Source: Leptothermofonsia sichuanensis E412 (GTDB lineage Bacteria; Cyanobacteriota; Cyanobacteriia; Leptolyngbyales; Leptolyngbyaceae). Taken from it: DNA of 64,000 nt. The stretch covers positions 1,860,001 to 1,924,000 of the forward strand of contig NZ_CP072600.1 in assembly GCF_019891175.1 (NCBI RefSeq). The letters are read 5' to 3'. The position numbers were made by a program, and so were the translations under genes. The notes beneath the pieces are model-generated. The model did no database searches. It saw only the letters and a program-made list of their open reading frames with translations, and was not told the origin of the DNA. Position 1 is the first letter of the stretch. Every line of letters begins with the position of its first letter. Of the stretch, positions 18,213-28,075 are shown one piece after another.

Positions 18213-18878
18213 TCAATTCAGAACAATTAACACCTCTACTCCAATGGCGGCCAGTTGCCGTTTGGTAAACTCTGCTACATCTTTGGGGACTCCCTGTTGC
18301 AGTACCACAGGCTCTGGTAAGCGTTTGATGAGGGTTTTAACCTGCTGCCAGTCCAAGCCAGTCAACTCATGGATAGCCTTAATTGCCTGCCGCTTGCGAT
18401 TGGAAGGAATCCATTCCAGAACCACATCAAACGTTTCTGTCTGGGCGGCTGGCAGAACACCGGCAGCAAACCCACCCAGGTCAAAGTGATAGGTAAGGTT
18501 GCCTTCTTCAGTCACGTTATAGGCCGCATTAAATTCTTTTGCCCGCTGGTTGAGATAATCTTTAGCGGTTTCTCCATCCAGCCCGGTTTCCATGGCAAAT
18601 CGCAGCACAGTCAGATGCCCATTTGTTTCTCTGATGAGGCGATAAAAAGCCGTCTGGAGGCGATCGCGTTCTTCCTGCCGCTTTCTATCAGTGCTCTTCA
18701 AAGCAAACCATCCGCCGAGTGCCGTCGATGGTAAACCCAGCGTGATCAGGGCAACTTCAACCTCAAACCTTTCCTGGGGCATCGTTTTGGGATCCAGTAG
18801 CCGCGCCGTGGCCAGCAGGCAAATTGGAACTCCAATGCCCAGTAACACCCCAGCGGCAATTTTAGTAGCTAACTTCAT
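18213..18878 (-). CDS. Membrane protein with C-terminal ribosomal L7/L12-like domain
   Basis: This 221-residue protein has two N-terminal hydrophobic helices (about 8-28 and 42-62) and a charged middle part. The C-terminal 70 residues resemble the C-terminal domain of ribosomal protein L7/L12. The segment FDVVLEWIPSNRKRQAIKA followed by IHELTGLDWQQVKTLIK and VPKDVAEFTKRQLAAIG follows the L7/L12 pattern of strand, Lys-rich helix, ITGL, K-x2-LV and E-x-KK-x-LE-x-AG. In L7/L12 that domain recruits translational GTPases; here it may be reused for another interaction. The domain call is by eye. Function unknown. Confidence 0.65.
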   Translation of the reverse strand: MKLATKIAAGVLLGIGVPICLLATARLLDPKTMPQERFEVEVALITLGLPSTALGGWFALKSTDRKRQEERDRLQTAFYRLIRETNGHLTVLRFAMETGLDGETAKDYLNQRAKEFNAAYNVTEEGNLTYHFDLGGFAAGVLPAAQTETFDVVLEWIPSNRKRQAIKAIHELTGLDWQQVKTLIKRLPEPVVLQQGVPKDVAEFTKRQLAAIGVEVLIVLN

Positions 18879-18904
18879 CGGTCTGCTGCAATTGAATCAT
18901 TAAC

Positions 18905-18999
18905 ACAGCGGTTCTCAATTGAGTGAGGTACGAGAGTGTGAGGCATAGCGGGGTGCTCTGCACCTTCACTGTACCTCACACCCTTGAAAAGGGCTATAG
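18905..18999 (+). repeat. Palindromic repeat family C, copy 2
   Basis: About 95 bp start AGCGGTTCTCAATTGAGTGA and end CCCTTGAAAAGGGCTATAG, with an inner inverted repeat GTGAGG...CCTCAC. Near-identical copies lie at 32598-32692 and 43679-43792; a shortened one is at 9598-9652. Confidence 0.75.
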
Positions 19000-19219
19000 A
19001 AACATCACCGAGCCTGATTTTTCCAAAGGTGTCTACACTCAAAGGTGTCTACACTTCGGTCAAACAGCATGGGTTTTGCGGCGCTGATCCATAGTATGGA
19101 ACACAAGTATCGCCTCTTTCCTTTCAAGGCGCGGCTTTCAACACTATCCCCGGAACCCACCACCGGGGCAAAATTATTTAATCAATACAGGCGAACTGGT
19201 CTTGATAACCAAACCCTGA

Positions 19220-19460
19220 CTTTTAAACATTTTGCAATTCTTATCAAAGCCCCTTGTTTTCCCCACAGTTTCCACACGGTTTCCACAGCCTTGTGGAATC
19301 TTCTCCACACCTTCTCCACAGGTTTTCCACAGTTTGAATCCAGTTTTCCACAGGGGGGACGTAACCATCGGACTTTGACGCCTCCCGATGACAGATTAAA
19401 TCAGTTCAAGAAAATAATTCGCCAGAACCGGATTTTATGAAGTTGTGTAACAAAAAATAG
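19220..19460. other. Candidate chromosomal replication origin (DnaA-box cluster)
   Basis: Eight DnaA-box-like 9-mers lie within 94 bp: TTCCCCACA 19259, GTTTCCACA 19268 and 19279, the inverted GATTCCACA 19292-19300, TTCTCCACA 19301 and 19312, and perfect TTTTCCACA at 19323 and 19344. Most are spaced 9-13 bp apart, close to one helical turn, so they would lie on one face. AT-rich stretches flank the cluster (19220-19260 and about 19395-19460) and could unwind. The surrounding 950 bp (18879-19831) have no convincing gene. dnaA is 15 kb away and dnaN is not in the window, so the assignment rests on the boxes alone. Confidence 0.7.
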
Positions 19461-19831
19461 GCTGAAATCCCCATTCTTTCGTAAGGGTTTTGCAGGATTC
19501 AAAACTCTTGTAATATTTCGCAGCATTGACAATCCCCCTCAGGCGACTGCACAATGATGCGACCAACCTAAAGAGCGCACTCCCCTTGTCTGGTTCAAAT
19601 CTGCTTCCCAACCATGTTTTGGCGGCAGAACTGATAAAGACGAGTCGGGTTTGCGCAGCTTTGGGCTGTGTTTGCTGGCGATCGCGATCGCAAACCCCCC
19701 TAACAGTTAGGAATGGTCAACCGGACGAAGCCCATAACCACTTAAGCACTCGCCCCCTGACACCTGCCCCCTAACACCTGTTATGGCTCATTAGTTAACT
19801 CCCATTCACCCATACGAGAGTTGAGGCTTCT

Positions 19832-20068
19832 ATGAACAGTACGGTTAGTCTCCTTGTGGAAGTTCCTGAAGTGTTACACGAGTCCCTCAGAGCCTATCTA
19901 GAAATGCGCCCCGACTGGGATCAAGATCGGGTATTTACCGCTGCCCTGTCTCTGTTTCTGCTGCAAAATCGGGGAACTGATGCCACTCCCGAACCCCTGT
20001 ATCAGCGTCAGGCATCCCGCATCTACCTGGACACCATGTTTAAACGCCCGGTTGGTCAAAATAACTAA
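19832..20068 (+). CDS. DUF2811 domain protein
   Basis: This 78-residue protein fits the small cyanobacterial DUF2811 family, recognised by the start STVSLLVEVPEVLHESL and the core RPDWDQDRVFTAALSLFLLQ. The predicted structure is mostly helical with no transmembrane segment and no catalytic motif. The function of the family is unknown. It is the first gene to the right of the candidate replication origin and may share a promoter region with it. No ribosome-binding site stands out. Confidence 0.75.
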   Translation: MNSTVSLLVEVPEVLHESLRAYLEMRPDWDQDRVFTAALSLFLLQNRGTDATPEPLYQRQASRIYLDTMFKRPVGQNN

Positions 20069-20079
20069 TCGCCGGGCAG

Positions 20080-20220
20080 AAGGTAAAAGGCGGAAGGCAG
20101 AAGGTAGAAGGTAGAAGCCAGAAGAATAAGAGATAAAAAACCTTCACTCCTCACTCCTGACCCCTCACTCCTGACCCCTCACTCCTCACTCCTCATCCCT
20201 CACCCCTCACTCCTCCCCTG
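20080..20220. repeat. Short tandem repeats (GGCAGAAG and CCTCACTC units)
   Basis: A run of GAAGGNAGAAGG-like octamers (20080-20125) is followed by heptamers of the type CTCCTCA/CCTGACC (20142-20218). Such degenerate short repeats recur at 22985-23026, 26497-26560, 47983-48005, 49028-49063 and 61466-61552. Confidence 0.75.
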
Positions 20221-20259
20221 ACCAACCAGGCTCCAGACCTTGCAACTTATTTGAGCAGT

Positions 20260-21051
20260 ATGGCTTACCAAATCTCAGCAACCAAACTTCAGGCCTATAA
20301 CCGCTGTCCCTATGCCTACTACCTGCGGTATGAGCGGAGATTGACAACGAATGAGTTTTTTGGTTCGGCAGCGTTGGGAACGTCCCTTCATCAGGCATTA
20401 GCTCAATGCCACCGGGACTGGCACTACCGCGAACCCCTACCCGATTTGCGCTGGGTGCATCACTGCTGGCGACAGCATTCCCACGGGTTAACCCCCAATC
20501 AGGTTTCAGAAGGATTGGAAATTATGGAGAACTATTACCATAATTTCATTGCCACCGAGGTCGCGCTGACCCAACCTCTAGCCGTGGAAGGTCGGATTCA
20601 GGGCTACTTACAGGTCGAAAACCTGGAGTTTTTGATTGGTGGGCGCTATGACCGGCTTGACTTTCTGCCCGATGGGCTGGAGTTGATTGATTACAAATCT
20701 GGTCGCGAAGCGAAACTGCCCGATGAAACTGAAATGGATATCCAGATTGGACTCTACTACCTGGCACTGGAGCAAACCTACCACCAGAGTTTGAGATACC
20801 TCAGCCTGTTGTTTCTGCGCACTGGGGAAAAGATTCAGTTTGAAGCAACGAAACAGCATAAAGACCGGGTGCAAAGGATGATCAGCAATCTGGCAGTACG
20901 GTTGCGCTATGACCGGGGGTGGGAACCATCTCCCGGTGAGCAGTGCGATCGCTGCACGTTCTCCCGCTACTGTTCAGCCGTCACCGCTAACCCTGCTCCT
21001 CTGCCAGAAACTCAGGCTAAATCCCAACTTCAGCTCGTTCTGAACCTTTAG
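20260..21051 (+). CDS. PD-(D/E)XK nuclease family protein, RecB/Cas4-like with Fe-S cysteines
   Basis: This stand-alone nuclease domain has 263 residues. The RecB-type motifs are visible as the His-containing helix (SAALGTSLHQALAQCH), the Asp in GGRYDRLDFL and the D-x-K motif LIDYKSG. The final QIGLYYLAL helix is also present. One Cys near the N-terminus (YNRCPYAYYL) and three near the C-terminus (CDRCTFSRYC) match the four-Cys iron-sulfur cluster of AddB/Cas4-type nucleases. No cas genes, recC or helicase lie nearby. The ATG at 20260 is chosen over the TTG at 20251. It probably acts in DNA repair; the substrate is unknown. Confidence 0.88.
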   Translation: MAYQISATKLQAYNRCPYAYYLRYERRLTTNEFFGSAALGTSLHQALAQCHRDWHYREPLPDLRWVHHCWRQHSHGLTPNQVSEGLEIMENYYHNFIATEVALTQPLAVEGRIQGYLQVENLEFLIGGRYDRLDFLPDGLELIDYKSGREAKLPDETEMDIQIGLYYLALEQTYHQSLRYLSLLFLRTGEKIQFEATKQHKDRVQRMISNLAVRLRYDRGWEPSPGEQCDRCTFSRYCSAVTANPAPLPETQAKSQLQLVLNL

Positions 21052-21126
21052 AAGGGGTTGAGCGTTCTAAGTTTTGAGTTATCAGTTGATGGACTCATAA
21101 CTCAAAACTTGTTCAAGGAGCCAGCC

Positions 21127-22086
21127 ATGGAAACACGAGAACTTGGTCAATCAGGCCTTCGCATCACCCCCATCATCACAGGCACCTGGCAGGCTGGAAA
21201 AGCTATGTGGGTCGGGATTGAGGATGAGGAGACGATTAAAGCCATTCGATCAGCCTTCGATGCTGGAATTACAACCGTCGATACGGCTGAAGTCTATGGG
21301 CAGGGGCACTCAGAGGAAATAGTAGCCGCTGCCCTGTCAGATGTCCGGGAGCAGGTAGTCTACGCGACCAAAGTCTTCGCCAACCATCTCAAATATCAAC
21401 AGGTGATCGAGGCCTGTGAAAATTCCCTGAAACGTCTGAAGACAGATTACATTGACCTCTACCAGATTCACTGGCCCGCTGGAACTTATGGTAGCGAGGT
21501 CGTGCCGATTGAAGAAACGATGGGAGCACTGAATCATCTGAAGCAGCAAGGCAAGATTCGGGCGATCGGTGTTTCCAACTTTTCTCGCACCCAACTGGAG
21601 GAAGCAGCTCAGTATGGGCGCATAGATAGTCTACAACCCCCCTATTCTTTGTTTTGGCGACATGTTGAAAAAGAAACGATTCCCTACTGTATTGAAAACC
21701 AGATCTCTATCCTTGCCTATTCTCCTATGGCACAGGGATTACTCACGGGCAAGTTTGGTCCCAATCACCAGTTTGAAGCAGGGGATCACCGGGCGAAAAA
21801 CAAGCTTTTTCAGGGCGAAAACTACATCCGTGCCCAGCGTGCTCTGGAAAAGCTGCGTCCAATTGCAAATCGCTACCAGACTGGCCTGGGTAACCTGGCA
21901 CTGGCATGGCTGATTGCCCAACCCCAGACCAGCGCGATCGCTGGCGTGCGGAGTGCAGAGCAAGCAATCGAAAATGCTAAAGCTCCAGAAATTCGTCTAT
22001 CCGAGGCAGATCTGGCAGAAATTGATGCCATCGGGCGTATGGTTACCGATCACCTGGATGAAGATCCGGTCATGTGGTCCTGGTAA
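21127..22086 (+). CDS. Aldo/keto reductase
   Basis: This is an NADPH-dependent oxidoreductase with a TIM-barrel fold, 319 residues. The catalytic tetrad is readable: Asp and Tyr in DTAEVYGQG, Lys in VVYATKVF and His in YQIHWPAG. The cofactor-binding part includes GVSNFS and the late AGVRSAEQ motif. The ATG at 21127 is preceded by CAAGGAG, an excellent ribosome-binding site, so the longer frame from 21058 is rejected. The last 37 bases overlap the convergent gene on the minus strand. Physiological substrate unknown. Confidence 0.95.
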   Translation: METRELGQSGLRITPIITGTWQAGKAMWVGIEDEETIKAIRSAFDAGITTVDTAEVYGQGHSEEIVAAALSDVREQVVYATKVFANHLKYQQVIEACENSLKRLKTDYIDLYQIHWPAGTYGSEVVPIEETMGALNHLKQQGKIRAIGVSNFSRTQLEEAAQYGRIDSLQPPYSLFWRHVEKETIPYCIENQISILAYSPMAQGLLTGKFGPNHQFEAGDHRAKNKLFQGENYIRAQRALEKLRPIANRYQTGLGNLALAWLIAQPQTSAIAGVRSAEQAIENAKAPEIRLSEADLAEIDAIGRMVTDHLDEDPVMWSW

Positions 22087-22652
22087 ATTATTTTCCAGGC
22101 ATTGACCGTGCCCCTGCCAATTTCCATATCCTGGGTTCTGCCATCCCTCCAGATAATCCGAATCGGCATATTGGTTGGCGGAGCACTCGCTAAAGCTGCT
22201 GCCAGCTCAGGCGAGACTGCCCCTCCTTCGTAGGTAAAAATCTGGCCATTGATCGCAAGTTGAAGGGCGCTTGGGCTGCTGTCAATGGTGTAGCGGCGAT
22301 AAATTGGCTCATCTTCTGCGTAACGTCGGTATCGTTTTCTGCCGTGCCTGTCATGGTAGGTGGTTGTACGCCAGATGGTTCGATAACCAACCAGTTCTGA
22401 ACGGTACTGGGTGTAGGTCGCCCGAATCCCACTTTTCGACCAACTGGTGACAAAAGCAAAATCGTTCGTGAAATGTTTATCATAAACGATCTTGCCGTCG
22501 AATGGATTTTCGACGACTCTTGACCATTCGACCCTGGCATTTGCGCCAACTGGAGCGGGTTGAACCGCAAAGCCAGACGGGATTGTACTGAAAAAGAGTC
22601 CCAGACCAACCCCTAAACCGAATAGCTGTTTGTTTCCTGGCTGCTTTTTCAT
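22050..22652 (-). CDS. Hypothetical secreted protein
   Basis: This 200-residue protein has a signal peptide: KKQPGNKQ, then a hydrophobic stretch LFGLGVGLGLFF, and AVQPAP as a likely cleavage region. The mature part has many aromatic and Arg residues (YRTIWRTTTYHDRHGRKR) and ends with a strand-rich segment containing PIRIIWRDGRTQDMEIGRG. I do not recognise the family. It overlaps the aldo/keto reductase gene tail-to-tail by 37 bp. An extracytoplasmic location is likely; function unknown. Confidence 0.75.
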   Translation of the reverse strand: MKKQPGNKQLFGLGVGLGLFFSTIPSGFAVQPAPVGANARVEWSRVVENPFDGKIVYDKHFTNDFAFVTSWSKSGIRATYTQYRSELVGYRTIWRTTTYHDRHGRKRYRRYAEDEPIYRRYTIDSSPSALQLAINGQIFTYEGGAVSPELAAALASAPPTNMPIRIIWRDGRTQDMEIGRGTVNAWKIIYQDHMTGSSSR

Positions 22653-23042
22653 CGTTTCCCTCTGGGCAATGGATGTCGCCCAAACGTTTGAGTGTAATGA
22701 CCTGCTCCCTGCTTCAAATGCAAACGTAGCAATTCCGAAACATTACAGACCACTATCCTGGAAAGCCCTTTCTTACTTCCACTTATTCCTCCATTATGAA
22801 AACTGCAAATCCCTGTGGGCAGATAATTTGCAGCAATTTTCAAAACAACTTCCTTCAGCTAGCCGTGCTCTGAGCAAAGCCGAAGGGCACGATTTCAAGG
22901 GGTAGAATCTTTTCTGGAAATCGCCTAAATTACCTCCCTATCTTCCACCCCTCTCTTCAACAACATCAGGACTGCAAATCCCTCTGCCTTCTGCCTTCTA
23001 CCTTCTACCTTCTGCCTTCTACTTTCATCCCCCTCTCCTCCC
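22653..23042. other. Intergenic region with short tandem repeats
   Basis: No gene is supported in these 390 bp. Positions about 22985-23026 hold CCTTCTGC/CCTTCTAC octamer repeats on the side of the epimerase gene. Confidence 0.5.
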
Positions 23043-24113
23043 ATGCAAATTCGGATTGCCACCTTTACTGTGCATAAGCGGTTTGCCCTCACGATCAGTC
23101 GGGGGACAACTGCCCAGACCACCAACGTCTGGGTAGAGGTAGAGGATGAAGGCATTCGGGGGTGGGGAGAAGCCTCCCCCTTTTCCATTGGGGAACAACC
23201 CCAGACGACTGAAGCGATCGCCCGCTCTTTACAGAAAATGGTCCCTCTGCTGAAAGCACTCAGTCCCCTGGAGCGCCAGCGCATCGAGCAATTGTGTCTG
23301 CATGCCCGTCTACCATCCGCTGCCCGTGCCGCATTGGACATTGCCTTATACGACTGGGCAGGTAAACAGGCACATCTACCGCTGTGGCAGATGTGGGGAC
23401 TGGACCGGGACCGCATCCTCCCGACCTCGATCACGATTGGGATCAGTTCGCCAGAGGTAGCCCAACAACGGGTGCTGGCATGGCTGGGCAAGGGTACCGT
23501 TGCCATGCCACTGCACGGGATCCAGGCATTAAAGCTCAAACTGGGTAGTCCAGAAGGGGTGGAGGCAGATAAAGCCATGCTGCTGGCAGTCAAAGAGGTT
23601 GCCCAGGGAATTACTCAGATAAGTGTGGATGCCAATGGGGGTTGGAATCTGCCCACGGCTGTGATGATGAGTGACTGGCTGGCAGAGCAGGGGGTTACCT
23701 ACCTTGAACAACCCCTGGCAAAAGGGCAGGAAGGTGACCTGCCAGAACTCTACCGGCGATCGCCCCTCCCCATATTGGTCGATGAAAGTTGCTTCACCAG
23801 CTATGACATTCTTCCCCTGGCAGACCGGGTACATGGCATCAACATCAAGTTGATGAAGTGTGGTGGTTTAACCGAAGCCATTCGCATGATTCACACAGCT
23901 AAAGCCTGTGGGCTGAAAGTCATGTTTGGTTGCTACTCAGACAGTTCCCTGCTCAATACCGCCCTTGCCCACCTGTCTCCCCTGGCAGACTACCTTGACC
24001 TTGACAGCCACCTGAATTTGCTGGACGACCCCTTCAGCGGTGCCGTTTTCCAGAACGGACGGGTATTGCCAACGGAACTACCAGGGCTGGGAGTGAGAAT
24101 AGTTAACAACTAA
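23043..24113 (+). CDS. Dipeptide epimerase (L-Ala-D/L-Glu type), enolase superfamily
   Basis: This enzyme probably interconverts L-Ala-D-Glu and L-Ala-L-Glu during murein peptide recycling. It has 356 residues. The capping domain comes first (GWGEASPF). The barrel then shows the K-x-K acid/base in ALKLKLG, metal ligands in VDANGGW, LEQPL and VDESCF, and the opposite Lys in INIKLMKCGG. The late motif YLDLDSHL contains the D-x-D that binds the dipeptide amino group in this subgroup, which favours a dipeptide epimerase over other enolase-superfamily members. It converges on hetR with only 22 bp between the stops. Confidence 0.88.
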   Translation: MQIRIATFTVHKRFALTISRGTTAQTTNVWVEVEDEGIRGWGEASPFSIGEQPQTTEAIARSLQKMVPLLKALSPLERQRIEQLCLHARLPSAARAALDIALYDWAGKQAHLPLWQMWGLDRDRILPTSITIGISSPEVAQQRVLAWLGKGTVAMPLHGIQALKLKLGSPEGVEADKAMLLAVKEVAQGITQISVDANGGWNLPTAVMMSDWLAEQGVTYLEQPLAKGQEGDLPELYRRSPLPILVDESCFTSYDILPLADRVHGINIKLMKCGGLTEAIRMIHTAKACGLKVMFGCYSDSSLLNTALAHLSPLADYLDLDSHLNLLDDPFSGAVFQNGRVLPTELPGLGVRIVNN

Positions 24114-24135
24114 CCACTCTTCCTTCTTCCCCGAT

Positions 24136-25369
<1,234 letters not shown>

Positions 25370-25561
25370 TCAGGTAAGGGCAGAGAGCCTTTTCTCAATT
25401 CGTTCAAACCGACCACTACCTCGATGAAAAAAGCGATCGCGGCCAACTGCATTTTCAAGCGTAGAGGAAATCGAGTCCTGTCCGTTCCTGTGAATAGTTC
25501 CATTGGAAGTTTGAGCAATCAGTCCCAGCAGTAGGGTGCACAACACTAAATGAAGCCACAT
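25370..25561 (-). CDS. patX: PatX-like RGSGR-containing exported peptide precursor
   Basis: This small gene encodes 63 residues. An N-terminal hydrophobic signal segment (MWLHLVLCTLLLGLIAQT) is followed by a polar middle. The pentapeptide RGSGR lies in FFHRGSGRFER, about 16 residues from the C-terminus (codons at 25409-25423, complement). RGSGR is the HetR-inhibiting motif of PatS. PatX proteins, described as signal-peptide-bearing RGSGR proteins often close to hetR, match this layout and position. The product is expected to be exported or processed and to signal between cells through HetR. An overlapping frame at 25288-25518 is rejected because it lacks these features. Confidence 0.85.
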   Translation of the reverse strand: MWLHLVLCTLLLGLIAQTSNGTIHRNGQDSISSTLENAVGRDRFFHRGSGRFERIEKRLSALT

Positions 25562-25639
25562 AAAAATTAATCCGTGTCAAGGGTTTCTATTTCTTGATTA
25601 CGGAGTCTGGACAGGCAAATCAGGATAAAACTAAAAAGT

Positions 25640-26488
25640 TCAGGGGGAAGTGCGTGGGTCAAGCCCATCTCGCAGCCCATCGCCCAGCAGATTGAATGCC
25701 AGAACCATCAGGGTAATGAATAACCCAGGAAACAGCGTCGTCCAGGGCGATGTTAAAGAGTATCCGCCCTTAAAGGCGTCGGATAGCATGGTGCCGAGTT
25801 CCGGTGTGGGGGGCTGGGCACCCAATCCTAAAAATCCTAATCCGGCTGCTTCCAATGTAGCGGTACCCACAGAGAGGCTGGCCTGAACAATGACGGGGGG
25901 CAGACTGGCAGGCAGAATGTGGCGTAACAGTAAATGACCCGGTGCTGCTCCCAGTGCCCGCGCTGCCTGAACAAATTCCTGTTCTCGCAGAGAAAGTACC
26001 ATGGCGCGAGCAAGGCGGGTGAAAATGGGAACCTGCACCACTCCTACTGCAACCATCACGCTGGGCAGACTGGGAGCGGTGACGGTGACAATGGCGATCG
26101 CTAGCAGAATCGACGGAAACGCCAGCAATATATCCGTCACCCAACCAATCACCATTTCAATCTGTCCTCGAAAATACCCGGCAATCAGTCCCAGGGTCAC
26201 ACCCACCCCCAACCCCAGGGCGACTGAAACCACGCTGACCAGCAGGGACGTGCGAATCCCATACCAGACCAGCGTCAGCACATCCCGCCCCAGAGCGTCT
26301 GTACCAAACCAGTGAACGGTGCTGGGAGGAGTCAACCGTGCCAAGTAGTCCCGGTCTGTGGCCGGGTCATAGGGGCGCAGAATCGGAGCAACCAGCGCCA
26401 GCAACAGGAGGGCGATCGTCAACACCAGCCCAATCTTTCCCGATGGGGACTGCCAGAAGCGGCGCAGCGCACGTTGAGTGAGGAACAT
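25640..26488 (-). CDS. ABC transporter permease, DppC/NikC type
   Basis: This membrane permease has 282 residues from the ATG at 26488. One helix near the N-terminus (IGLVLTIALLLLALVAPIL) is followed by the family motif HWFGTDALGRDVLT. The BPD_transp_1 core carries an EAA loop at QEFVQAARALGAAPG, and the C-terminus reads NLLGDGLRDGLDP. The longer frame to 26623 is low-complexity repeat sequence and is rejected. It pairs with the DppB-type permease upstream on the same strand. No ATPase or binding-protein gene is adjacent. The substrate may be peptides or nickel; see the urease context. Confidence 0.9.
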   Translation of the reverse strand: MFLTQRALRRFWQSPSGKIGLVLTIALLLLALVAPILRPYDPATDRDYLARLTPPSTVHWFGTDALGRDVLTLVWYGIRTSLLVSVVSVALGLGVGVTLGLIAGYFRGQIEMVIGWVTDILLAFPSILLAIAIVTVTAPSLPSVMVAVGVVQVPIFTRLARAMVLSLREQEFVQAARALGAAPGHLLLRHILPASLPPVIVQASLSVGTATLEAAGLGFLGLGAQPPTPELGTMLSDAFKGGYSLTSPWTTLFPGLFITLMVLAFNLLGDGLRDGLDPRTSP

Positions 26489-26630
26489 GGGGGAAGGAGT
26501 GAGGAATGAGAAGTGAGGAATAAAGAATGAGAAGTGAGGAGGGAGAGGGGAGGAATGAGGAGAAGTTGTTAGTTGTGAGAAAGGATGGGTTGAGGAGTTG
26601 AACGTCGAGTCAGGAGTTGTCAACGCTGCC

Positions 26631-26664
26631 AGACCTCGGAGGTTTTTGAAAACCTCCGAGGTCT
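26631..26664. repeat. Palindrome family D, copy 1
   Basis: AGACCTCGGAGGTTTTTG pairs with AAAACCTCCGAGGTCT, making a near-perfect 15-16 bp stem between the two permease genes. The same unit recurs at 56140-56204. It may act as a terminator or mRNA-stability hairpin. Confidence 0.8.
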
Positions 26665-26698
26665 AGGTCTAGGGGCTACCCCTTGAGCAATGCCTTCT

Positions 26699-27709
26699 TC
26701 ACTTATGTTGAATTCTCGGATCAAAAAAGGCATAGGAAATATCAACGATTAAGTTGATCAGGACAAAGACGATCGCAACAAATACGACTCCACCCTGGAC
26801 CACAGGATAATCGCGATCGAGGATACCATCGTAAATCCAGGAACCAATGCCGGGCCAGGAAAAAATGGTTTCGGTTAAGATTGCGCCGCCAAGCAATGTC
26901 CCAAACTGAAGCCCGATGATGGTGTTGATGGGGAGTAAGGCATTTTTCAGGGCATGGCGCAGGATAACCCCAACCGCGGGCACGCCTTTAGCTTTGGCAG
27001 TGCGGATGTAGTCCTGCGCCAGGGTTTCCAGCATCGCGCTACGGGTGGTACGTGCCAGAATTGCCAGGGGAATCGTGCCCAATGCCAGGGCGGGTAACAC
27101 CAAGTGAGCCAATACGTCTTTCAATGCACCCCCATCCAGCCGCAGCAGCGCATCTAACAGGTAAAAACCTGTCAGGGGCTGAAAGCGAAACCCCACATCA
27201 ACACTAATTCGTCCGCTAGGCGGCAGCCATTGCAAGTTGACCGCGAACAGATAAATCAGTAAAAGCCCCAGCCAGTAAACTGGCAATGAGACACCCAAAA
27301 GCGAACTACTCATTAGCAGGTTATCGAGCCAGCTATTTTTGCGCACGGCTGCCAGAATCCCTGCCGGAATACCCAGAATAAGGGCAAACAGCATCGCCCC
27401 CAATGACAGTTCCAATGTGGCAGGAAAGCGACTTCTTAGTTCAGCCGCAATGGGAATGCCGCTGATAATACTGTTGCCCAGATCAAAGCGAAGCAGGTTG
27501 CCCAGGAAGATCAGGTATTGAACAGGGAGGGGCTGGTTCAACCCTAACTGTTCCCTCAGAGCAGCAATTTGCTCAGGAGTTGCACGTTCCCCCAGCAGCA
27601 CAACAGCGGGATCGCCCGGGATGAGATGAAGAAAGCCGAAGACCAGAAGGGTTATTCCCAACAGGACGGGTAATAAACTGAGCAGACGTTTGAGAATGTA
27701 GAGCCACAC
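26699..27709 (-). CDS. ABC transporter permease, DppB/NikB type
   Basis: This membrane permease of 336 residues has the typical DppB start YILKRLLSLLPVLLGITLL, the motif HLIPGDPA and the REQLGLNQPLP segment. Six helices are predicted. The EAA loop is at DYIRTAKAKGVPAVG and the late motif is ETIFSWPGIG. It starts only 16 bp after the ureB stop on the same strand and precedes the DppC-type permease. DppBC-type pairs import di/oligopeptides or nickel. A position directly after urease genes makes nickel plausible, but nothing in the permease itself decides this. Confidence 0.92.
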   Translation of the reverse strand: MWLYILKRLLSLLPVLLGITLLVFGFLHLIPGDPAVVLLGERATPEQIAALREQLGLNQPLPVQYLIFLGNLLRFDLGNSIISGIPIAAELRSRFPATLELSLGAMLFALILGIPAGILAAVRKNSWLDNLLMSSSLLGVSLPVYWLGLLLIYLFAVNLQWLPPSGRISVDVGFRFQPLTGFYLLDALLRLDGGALKDVLAHLVLPALALGTIPLAILARTTRSAMLETLAQDYIRTAKAKGVPAVGVILRHALKNALLPINTIIGLQFGTLLGGAILTETIFSWPGIGSWIYDGILDRDYPVVQGGVVFVAIVFVLINLIVDISYAFFDPRIQHK

Positions 27710-27725
27710 AGCAGCGAATTTTTAT

Positions 27726-28049
27726 TCAATGGGAGCCGACAGAGTCCAGAGCACCATCAACTTTATTATTTAAGCCGTAAACCTCTCGACTACCCGCCAG
27801 AGCTACCAGGGTCACTTCCTTTTCGTCCCCTGGCTCAAAGCGGACGGCTGTACCTGCCGGAATGTCTAAGCGAAAGCCTCTGGCACGTTCCCGGTCAAAT
27901 CGCAAGGCCCCATTGACTTCATAGAAGTGGAAATGGGAACCCACCTGAATCGGGCGATCGCCTGTATTGGCAACAGTTAATCTCACGGTTTCCCGCCCCG
28001 CATTCAGTTCAATTTCACCATCTTGAATCAACATTTCTCCAGGAATCAT
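27726..28049 (-). CDS. ureB: Urease subunit beta
   Basis: UreB is a structural subunit of the nickel enzyme urease (urea to ammonia and carbamate). The 107-residue length is normal. Family motifs are [38 protein letters not shown] and the closing [12 protein letters not shown]. It is separated from ureA by an unrelated membrane-protein gene, and ureC, which normally follows, is absent. DppB/DppC-type permeases come next instead. Confidence 0.97.
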   Translation of the reverse strand: MIPGEMLIQDGEIELNAGRETVRLTVANTGDRPIQVGSHFHFYEVNGALRFDRERARGFRLDIPAGTAVRFEPGDEKEVTLVALAGSREVYGLNNKVDGALDSVGSH

Positions 28050-28075
28050 GGGTCATCTCCTTTATGTGTTTTGGG

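Noticed and set aside
19045-19440. Open frame of 131 residues across the DnaA-box cluster
   Set aside because: Low-complexity translation of the repeated TTCCACA boxes, no ribosome-binding site and no recognisable domain.
20142-20220. Possible CRISPR array
   Set aside because: The units are 7-8 bp degenerate tandem repeats without spacers, and no cas genes are nearby.
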